Part shown: positions 63,101 through 64,000 of the stretch, piece after piece
Layout of the letters: each line of letters starts with the position of its first letter
How positions within the stretch are numbered: position 1 is the first letter of the stretch
DNA from: Opitutales bacterium
GTDB lineage: Bacteria; Verrucomicrobiota; Verrucomicrobiia; Opitutales; UBA2987
Assembly (NCBI GenBank): GCA_021772515.1
Contig: JAJFLU010000036.1
Coordinates: forward strand, 1-64,000
Direction of reading: 5' to 3'
DNA length: 64,000 bases
Notes under the pieces: model-generated
Seen by the model: the letters and a program-made list of their open reading frames with translations, nothing else
Databases searched by the model: none
What the model was told of the DNA's origin: nothing
Translations under genes and position numbers: made by a program

Positions 63101-64000
63101 CAGGGAATTGACCACCAGATCGCGATTGCCTGCATCCGCTGCCACCGAACCGGCGAACGTGACATCACCGTTGGATGAGGTCGCCGTGACCGTTGCGGCA
63201 TCCACCGTCAGGGCATCGTTCACTGTAATGTCGTTACCCGCCAGAAGGTCTGCCGCCACCGTAATGGCAGTGCCGCCGTTCAGGGTGATGAAATCTGCCG
63301 CCGTTACATTGGCGTCAATATTCAATGTGCCATCATTGGCTTCGAAAGTGGTCCCGCCGATGGTGTTCTCGGTGGCAGCAGTTACGTTGATTGCCTCGCT
63401 GACGCTGGTGGCATCTACCGCTGTGATGGTGACATCGTTACCGCTCACATTGGCCGCGATGTTGATCGTGGCGACATCGTCGGCATCGGTATCGGTAACC
63501 GTGATTGCGGTCGAACCGTTCGTGCTGGTTACACTGGCGTTGATGTCGATCTGATCAAGCGCATCGATGGTGATGTTATCCACGGCAATCATTCCGCTTC
63601 CCGCAATTGTCACGGTGCTCGGGTCAATATCGATTCCGCCACCGGATTGAACAGCGTTTCCGGCCGCTGCTCCCATCGTAAAGGCCGTGGGGGCATTGAG
63701 GTCAATATCTCCCACTCCCGTGGTCACTATCTGGCCCGCAAGGGTGCCTGTGCCCAGAAGAATGGAGCCGGTTCCGCTGAGGTCAACGTCAGCCGTTACG
63801 ACTATGTTACCATTGGCCGAATTGACCGACGAGTTCGTGGTGCCCGATGCGATTGCCACGTTGTTGTCGGAATTCAAAGTGACGACGGCGTTGCCCAGCC
63901 CGATAACATCGCCGTTGACAACTACTTCTTCGTCCCCTCCGGCACCATTGGCATCCAGGGTGATATTGCCACCCGAGCGGATCGTGCCCCCTGCCCCGAC
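42119..64000 (-). CDS. Giant beta-strand-repeat (hemagglutinin-like) surface protein, at least 7293 aa
   Basis: The frame is open from the right edge to the stop at 42119; the true start lies outside. The whole length is built of short beta-strand turns rich in Asp, Asn, Thr, Ala, Val and Gly (NGNIVVTADVDLSGTGSI, GDIDGTSVTAVSTATLTATA, AAGAIDAQAANAGAEVSA). This is typical of the filamentous-hemagglutinin / beta-solenoid type of adhesin. A section at about 53.4-56.1 kb has rungs of about 20-23 residues. I noticed no cysteine. The last about 170 residues differ: less repetitive, aromatic (FWTIVNGQVRGDTNPDFPIY, VFSLWPFFFTHQVVLNASDY) and ending in a strongly basic tail (RAKKNKKKNEIRETKKND). No autotransporter barrel is seen at the C-terminus; a secretion signal would be N-terminal and out of view. 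Internal DNA duplications occur. prc follows 97 bases downstream. Confidence 0.85.
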   Translation of the reverse strand, partial: VGAGGTIRSGGNITLDANGAGGDEEVVVNGDVIGLGNAVVTLNSDNNVAIASGTTNSSVNSANGNIVVTADVDLSGTGSILLGTGTLAGQIVTTGVGDIDLNAPTAFTMGAAAGNAVQSGGGIDIDPSTVTIAGSGMIAVDNITIDALDQIDINASVTSTNGSTAITVTDTDADDVATINIAANVSGNDVTITAVDATSVSEAINVTAATENTIGGTTFEANDGTLNIDANVTAADFITLNGGTAITVAADLLAGNDITVNDALTVDAATVTATSSNGDVTFAGSVAADAGNRDLVVNSLSGTTTFAGALTVATVLNDLTVNARTMNLTNGNITVTNSMNFADTEFATLNAAGGTTTLIATNGSILFNPNGDLDGADIFVATAGTNIEFGTVGDAIPLTSMDVNATGDAILNGNIQAVGVIDFANSADVNLEGDVSITSTGGADTDINLTGGDVAGAYDLTITNVNGAVNIAGSGAGVGTALDSLTINAINGTTGDINVSGALITTGDMTLTAGRNVDNNGVGTLTSNAGIISATAGTTVDIDGAVAGNGGVNLDGGTSVLVDAAISSAQGGIDIAGGLVTTAGTGTLTSSGNIDVDSTAGAITIGAVVTSNQGAVSLNAANTLNIGASLIGDNVTGQANAGDVNVTAVVNNTLGSIDLTSAVGTVDADATITAADELRLQGSTAIELNNANLTSDTDMQLTGPITIETDTILLSTNGNIFVANGITDGGAARNLDVTTANGIASLNGITVQSLDVVGDGSELRGDITTTNGNVNINVAGGLVTLINDVTINTGVGVGDVNLGNLDGGNALTITADTGAVNLDNGDIGSLNVTSSSLTDFDGTFDTTGTVSVTASDTISVDATGSINSGDSITLTASSAVAIALIQIDGDVSSVTSVTFDADGTAAGGGTNATVNVATTGSVTAGGNLNISADTALAADTALVNIEGQLVGNMSLTSDDSVTISADISATGASPITITADTDNDNNGDVNIGDGANVTISAVDGLIDIDGENVNIGVPDNNGRIQTTGAGNVQIDANTSVTIFGSTANASGIIAGGSVTIGGASTTDTVAINGDGIRAVEAIAVTSTRPDAGTTQITINSPVESTTSSVTLTATNAFNGAISTVDVNASVIGDDVTINALDTVGADTTTITIGGSTNTEGGYDLNSTSSNGGNAVITVDGVLNAVDTITADAQDITVSGNITTTAAGSVDLAATDVLDIDNAIVSADAIDLDGDTTLTLSANLTSENDIDVNDALTVDLVGTVTATSISGDVTFDATVDAGVGATNLVVNTLSGTTTFSGTSGATDPLANLTVAGRTLNLAGAAITVDTTIDFSDAEFVTLNSPTANTTTLTATAGSILFNPNGDLDGADIFVATAGTNIEFGTVGDAIPLTSMDVNAAVTAILNDDVTVVGAIDFVDSNDVNLEGDIEMTSTGAGDISFDTTPAVGSIDGAFSLNILNTNGSVNLSAAGQTVQLQSLSVTAATTGSDINLGGSLRADGDIALEAGLDTTDTIFLINAGTTTTIQSDLGDVNIGSNVTGSDTTAITVNASLGNIILHQIGDDTDGTLTGASFGAITVSNEGTTTLFGNLNTNDAIIDFRGAANVVLGTDVEINTSDNEVNALGGATGQGANVIFARSGTNTVTNPLNTIFGPHILRIDAGRSGNIFMDNVTELTEYTVDELDGATRLTADQATPGANNVFVNGVMAIPGDVNINAATTVTIANSIADDDVQIIAARIEFTDGVVVTGNHTIEFIAHGLGDINEDLNLTNDSADGDIIIRSLVQSDTGTITMRADDDVVIGAGGLIRSQGLVTITANDTTIGDLTTEANRSIFEDNAVGDVGAEIVAGTLDLNVSNGGFIGQGTNNTQGTVADAVDNTGFLEVDVIQSLNAVALGGAGDISIGDINDLPIELVDADTGDVRLDALGSMNDTAIGDTVVDITGATIDLDAGTGIGDASRLELLLDATGLDTIAADSDAGNIDIFHVGAPVDTTVTTLTTGVGNITFQQTGNVALTVNTSTTADGNISITNTGDAAADTLTLETITAGGEGNISATTLTRGDITVTGPMTATNDTITVTSADNVTVANNSVNATGGTASITAGNGSITPTAAADATPEITAADIILSATTNIGTGTAAGTALETRTTGSSITFTAGTSYNNINDATVDTTLSGTAGTTINFLQRDNAAGDGTGDLDILSVETTAGDITITVDEGNMIAGEVIAGTAGNIVLSTTNTGGLTTQTKSIDVGVVTAVGDDVTITAFDDVVNTSDLLGISADIVSVTATNGEINNIVVVATDSVTLAATDTDATGNEGTIDEVDITAAGFILATANDGFNGGQMVSSGSTTTAIATTGDITDLDITASSTARMDAQADSITRGSATSTAADVDIDADDDIIGLHTDSFTSTNILADNGRIQGTVSTAVTTLDLRANDDDANNDGTIQQVNASAGGAVTAFADDGLFGGFFESTGSTVTVTAESGDIEGITVNAAGLATVTSQGLFRVGDLFDSSIAGNAVTVLALEDVEGNVINANGVAGAINVTGLFVTGNVILGDFTVAITSDGFVTGNEIDSGNTVDVTADFDITGGSINAGNTVTLTSNTENIVGVEITTTLGNIVLDAAIDINGVLSDSFEAVTYTAGDDILGGSALAGDTATITADAGDIDGLSVTSGDTATLTATLGDILNSSVNVRSANAILTATAGQIGATDVTVDTTALLTAGTDIVGGSVNAVGAATLTADSNSDNDGDVEGTTVVSGALATVNAENIRNADVTGASVELNARTNINGGSSTATVGAVSADAATGEIDDLVADATTSVDFTAATNIISGSVDAGTTATLLAAAGDIDGTSVTAVSTATLTATAGDILNADVTSSGANAILVAGTDIGSSDVTTATTAALTAFSNITSGSVDAGSTATLVAQTGDIDGPAVVAVTTATLNATVGSIANASVTSTTADIDLDAGTDIVDTLSNAQTGVDALAAGNIIGGSFTSNTTSVTLAATTGDIDTAAANAATTASVIATAGDIDGVAVDAGGTATVRATAGSVLNSTITSTGADVDLDAGIDIVNVDANAETALDALAARSILTGSMVSNTSTVTLVGTAGDIDAVDVTSALTATLTATDVLNNTVTMLGVGGGNNVDINATAGNASGNSITSNNSVTLDATADVNNNDVDASSTVAIGGAAPVVNSSGNSIEAGGAVTISATTDVEGNTINSGDDVTILVQTPFASLPGSFLTGNVILSGGAVNLQVLDDVFGSGLAFATGNVIDAIETVVFISDGEITGGTINAGELVTLTTTATGVGGTITGVELSTRGNTIISSNENIIDVTVDAVDVTMTAEVNITGGTIFASGFATLTANLGDIDATTVTAQTKVTTNATVGSVLNLEATSLTADVDIDAGTDIVGADANAETLVDALAGNSIIDGGFVANTGSVTLVATTEDIDGSKVNAATTATLTAAVDIDGVGVDAGTKATLAATAGSILNSTVTSVTADVDIDAGTDISETEVTAATTADLRANADAAGTGDILGGSVSVGGTGTTADADITLNAVNIDDINARTNGDDRINATATASINGATFEADLVNLVADTGIGNNDEVAVEGAETILLDNRTGNIFVNSTNNLATDLTATNGDGAGDVGNVVFTHSGSGVLTVTNITTIDGSITVNSEPDTNVTLITAGGANSDVSITVDTGNLDFQVINALADRVEMNVFGNITGSDVGVDLVTSAQLETNAGGNVDILTDIDFYEGIIDGTLTLTETNGVTLLDVRTDGTATVTTTLGDITAIRLVTSDDAVTLTSDDEDIIVNGLIDAGTGTATLVANESTNNVGTITGGGDSLPDVIAATIDLDAAGRITLDTAGQTITADQNFAGAAATEDISIVNTSVIDATVDVDTVGTSGSDITFTQVGGGNLTVNPATTANGNVTVSVDDGDLTVTVITAGTAAAATGNGNVTLSTTGNGGINLGVITALDDEVTLTAIDEILEVAAGTNVIADTLDINGATNVGSATAAIDTAIDTLQIAGVSGSATIVETGSTGAGFGANVAVIDANDVTVGDDFSLTATLGSITTTSITAGDDVTLSAAAGSIEEDGDAGVDISGDLLTLVARDGIGSNNALDTTVASLDAVNTTLNNVDINETDALTVVRIDQDAPVGTVNLDAGGTITVVRLGGSGVTAIGGQVDLDANGLESDLVVNQVITTTTGGINLFADNDINFGSRGDVTSGGAGNVTVTADADVANIDPAGTIPSGGAIFMADVDGNSAVIDAGSGTIVMSADEDITLGALITTSNLGTADVTVTSRNGAILDGGDTAVDITANFIDLNAVNGIGSGTLSGLETTGVDTIEADTTTGAIGIANAADAAVTINSATTAAGNITYAQTGNQSLLLTTVTTGNGDVTVTNSGGTTADVSVTTVSADTTDDTVAITAAGAITATNNDVAAEIVGANIALTAADGGIGTDGANGAGNSLDVDATVSFSADTDAGDDANITVDDVAGDLPIGLVAAGAGTVTLTSIGEILDATTDTTTDILADTVDLDAVSGIGATRGLELSSTISLNADVSTAGAIDITNASDADVSVNSLTTPDGNISYTQTGAGNDALIGTVSADLANDTVSLTAAGAIDAQAANAGAEVSAATITLLTTAEGIGNGAAGPLDVNATVALNADSSADGSDILIDDVTGDLPAGLITAGAGDVTLTAAAAIEESGADADADIVGSTVNLTALAGGIGAAATVEMDVTTELNADSSAASGAINLSDVAGGFPIGAVNAGIAATSDVTLASVGAVTDTNAGTLNITGDDLVISAVSGIGTAADALDTTVTSVTLSNNAVAGANNATVINILEVDTLNVLGATQSDVGVEAVNSGDIRIETTTGDLTITGDVAARDSGDVVLRAGGGGDVVVNDQVSVTVGLKDQGVGVVNAGTVTVQSVLGDVIFGSGDGSITITELILDATNGNVATVQAGTATVTAFGDIFEAHGTADATAEITAETIALTALTGVIGQAVDANVTPETPVTGALEIDSGANTASATAFGEINITETEGDLVIGLVDSTSDATVTLTTVSGGIEESVADTSVKIDGGTVVLTSVGGGIGANGTVDIDSTTLTADSNGGNIDLSEVLAGGNLDIVSVTAGAGTVSLDSVAGAIEDFTAGADGVTDITGTGITLTAVTGIGTTNPLELAGTTISAVNSTSGNIDLDNVLGTAVTVTTLRTAGGGTILFEQSGGGAISFGTVTTVQTAGGVDTEDDITLVSDSGTMTITGPVTAGGLGDISYTTTTSGDIILTGTTTADENTVTALSVGTINGAGLVTADIVNLDAAGEIGGTTGLQLAETTSLNADVGTAGAINITNASDADVSVNSLTTLDGNITYTQTGAGNDALIGTVSADLANDTVSLTAAGAIDAQAANAGAEVSAATITLVTTAEGIGSGAAGPLDVNATVALNADSSADGSNILIDDVTGDLPAGLITAGTGDVTLTAASAIEESGDDAAADIVGSTVNLTANAGGIGAAATVEVDVTTQLNADSSAASGAINLSDVAGGFPIGAVNAGTAATSDVTLTSVGAVTDTNAATLNITGDDLVIDAVGGIGSGDAIETNVTTVDLDNAPGIGVNASANIELVELAAGGALEVLNATQGDVGVEAINSGSINISTDDGTLTISGGVTARDGGTISLDAENTTGGASNVVVNAAVLSDVGLKDIGVGVGGPVNAGAITITANDNIDVNSAVTTAQANVGYVANGGVTLATDAGEGGNVLLSAAVSTAVGGNIDVTADANVDFDGTGGLLDATETGATGGVVAVTATTGNIQETTADAADASDLDVQGSTINLNALNGTIGNTAAGGAIEIDAVASVNADTSTGGGDITLVETAGAFLVDNINAGTGDVDLTGASIEEAAGALNDAAADIVASDIVLTATAGGIGSLDKIEIDTTDSVTADSSAAGGNIGLSETAGDLNVLSINAGTGNVDLMADADIEEAAPADADADIVGATISLTAGTGGASGNIGTGGTLELDATAALNANSSGLDGTFDIQDVAGGLPIGSVNAGSGGSVTLDSVGGAITDSTADAVADITADTAVLTADTGIGAGGTLELADVNSLTANTDAGDIDLANSETVSAVTVNSLTTTIGNISYAQTGGQDLTLTLATLTDGDVSISNDANIDIIDLNGDTTDGVVTLSATGALTTSSDTADAVEGFTLTITNALTVGADAGSDNDLDAGWFDTSVSNLNITTAGATFVSEENGINVMSVTTTDTFALDTANDGDITVWSVSSAGNAVILNAAGGIIDGGDATVDITAGSARLIAVTGIGDGNAIETSVDTLAATTAAGDLAVSDTGTLTIGTLDATVGLILSAAGAVGDDILVSSTDDMTVNDDVSNLGLGDILLDSNGLLSSIAVNADVTTASGSITISADDDIVFTDSDVIANGAGNVDIIADADGIADGDEGSVTMDLDTAVDAGSGTILVSADENVVLSNLTTTNTTADAIRVVSTSGGVESNGDVVVVAATAGDEGNITMTAATFVNQLGGEITASGGVSVSARGDVLLSDVEGMANGINATYAILVSGQGLVNIAAGGTGLVADSDTDLNVRIVNASNVLVDGNVSASGTVTAEARQNINVNGTISADTDLNSVGDVNLSSDVDDSNSGNVVTSNTISGENISIDGYNVTVSELLADVDVTTGDGNVTVTAQNNATLNANITAGNISGNVDIDATEGMVRQTADNILAGGNVTIDGGAGVDLDGTIGAGTAIGADVILTSLGGSIDMGGAITANDDVTATAEESVEVSAAVTIRGDADSSGTGNVGFTADSNLDSDGRVNLVSGSTLEAESISLEGYNVIADTLTADAGDADGDGDVAITSQNDTTLNAQVDAGAVSGRVDVDAGGDVDIRDDVNGGTVSGEIEIAAGGAITSVGASATLTARTADLDAVANIGTGAIPITVDAPVVQADTSGDGGDIYLNLIDDNADTSETVTAFTGGDDASIDLSFSNITDADGIDIEAQTRGEDAAIIVGSTGATALNLNDLVTWNGDIEVTNDADINTINVRAHDVAGGTDGIAETADDFNGLFNDAHDVVLTTTGVSQINVGTGSIWADANVVINASGNILDAGDSEDTNIFAGDSILLNTDQYIGEIIDPLDVDAGQNLVFTFTGEGLRPTFWTIVNGQVRGDTNPDFPIYGGLTSDPPGVIIYNGVVIGAPEADFIKDLRSENFILEVNMLLGDENPVFSLWPFFFTHQVVLNASDYPQVVTFEFLNQGGVKVHGMPEGVNEPFDVNILLEQDDPFRAKKNKKKNEIRETKKNDAKKNFLKDITTASIRY
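47281..48036 (-). repeat. Large internal duplication, copy A
   Basis: About 755 bases (some 250 residues) matching 49609-50364 at a constant offset of 2328 bases (776 codons), without gaps at the places compared and at roughly 90-95 % identity by eye. It encodes SADLANDTVSLTAAGAIDA through GAINLSDVAGGFPIGAVNAG. Confidence 0.85.
49609..50364 (-). repeat. Large internal duplication, copy B
   Basis: Partner of 47281-48036 in the same orientation and frame. The constant offset shows a single block duplication, followed by few substitutions. Confidence 0.85.
59807..59932 (-). repeat. 126-bp identical repeat, copy A
   Basis: Base-for-base identical to 62786-62911 as far as I can read. It encodes SILFNPNGDLDGADIFVATA and on to IPLTSMDVNA. 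The flanking sequence is only similar, so a short gene-conversion tract is likely. Confidence 0.85.
62786..62911 (-). repeat. 126-bp identical repeat, copy B
   Basis: Partner of 59807-59932, 2979 bases away (993 codons), same orientation and frame. Confidence 0.85.

Noticed and set aside
10897-64000. Regular direct repeats that could suggest a CRISPR or satellite array
   Set aside because: The repeats stay in frame at multiples of whole codons and encode beta-sandwich or solenoid units. There are no short repeats with unique spacers.

Overview
The window reads as chromosomal DNA of a Gram-negative bacterium, most likely a Verrucomicrobiota (Opitutae-like). The grounds are three very large exported proteins that end in a Trp/Arg ... 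DG..N...Y.MG(L/F)(D/N)P module of the kind I associate with that phylum, and a Lys-rich tail on a fourth. This assignment is inference. No rRNA or marker gene is present to fix it.

Left part (1 to about 10.7 kb) is an accessory region. It starts with the N-terminal third of a NagB-type sugar-phosphate deaminase running off the left edge. Next come a fragment of an IS5-family transposase fused to a decayed AAA ATPase copy, a HipB/HipA-type pair, two intact AAA/DUF4143 ATPases, a restriction-endonuclease-fold/AbiEi-like regulator, a third intact AAA/DUF4143 ATPase (the parent-like copy of the decayed one), and a tyrosine recombinase whose 5' end is frameshifted. The recombinase faces the 3' end of a tRNA-Arg(CCT). 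This is the usual arrangement for an island integrated at a tRNA, and the island would extend left from the tRNA.

Middle part (10.9 to 38.1 kb) holds three giant genes in a row on the minus strand, of 1628, about 3415 and about 3905 aa. Each has a signal peptide, many tandem beta-sandwich repeats (cadherin-like, VCBS/Ig-like or Calx-beta) and a related C-terminal module. Two start with a lamin-tail-like domain and share an upstream promoter-like motif. Hairpins follow two of the three.

Right part (38.6 to 64 kb) has two small paralogous exported proteins on the plus strand (the second a lipoprotein), converging on a tail-specific protease (Prc). Upstream of Prc in the same direction, 97 bases away, is an open frame running past the right edge: at least 7293 aa of hemagglutinin-like beta-strand repeats, acidic throughout and ending in a strongly basic tail. 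Prc carries a long acidic insertion near its own C-terminus. The layout suggests that Prc processes or quality-controls the giant surface protein, but this is inference. About 75 % of the window encodes these giant extracellular proteins, and several internal DNA duplications show that they are still being remodelled.
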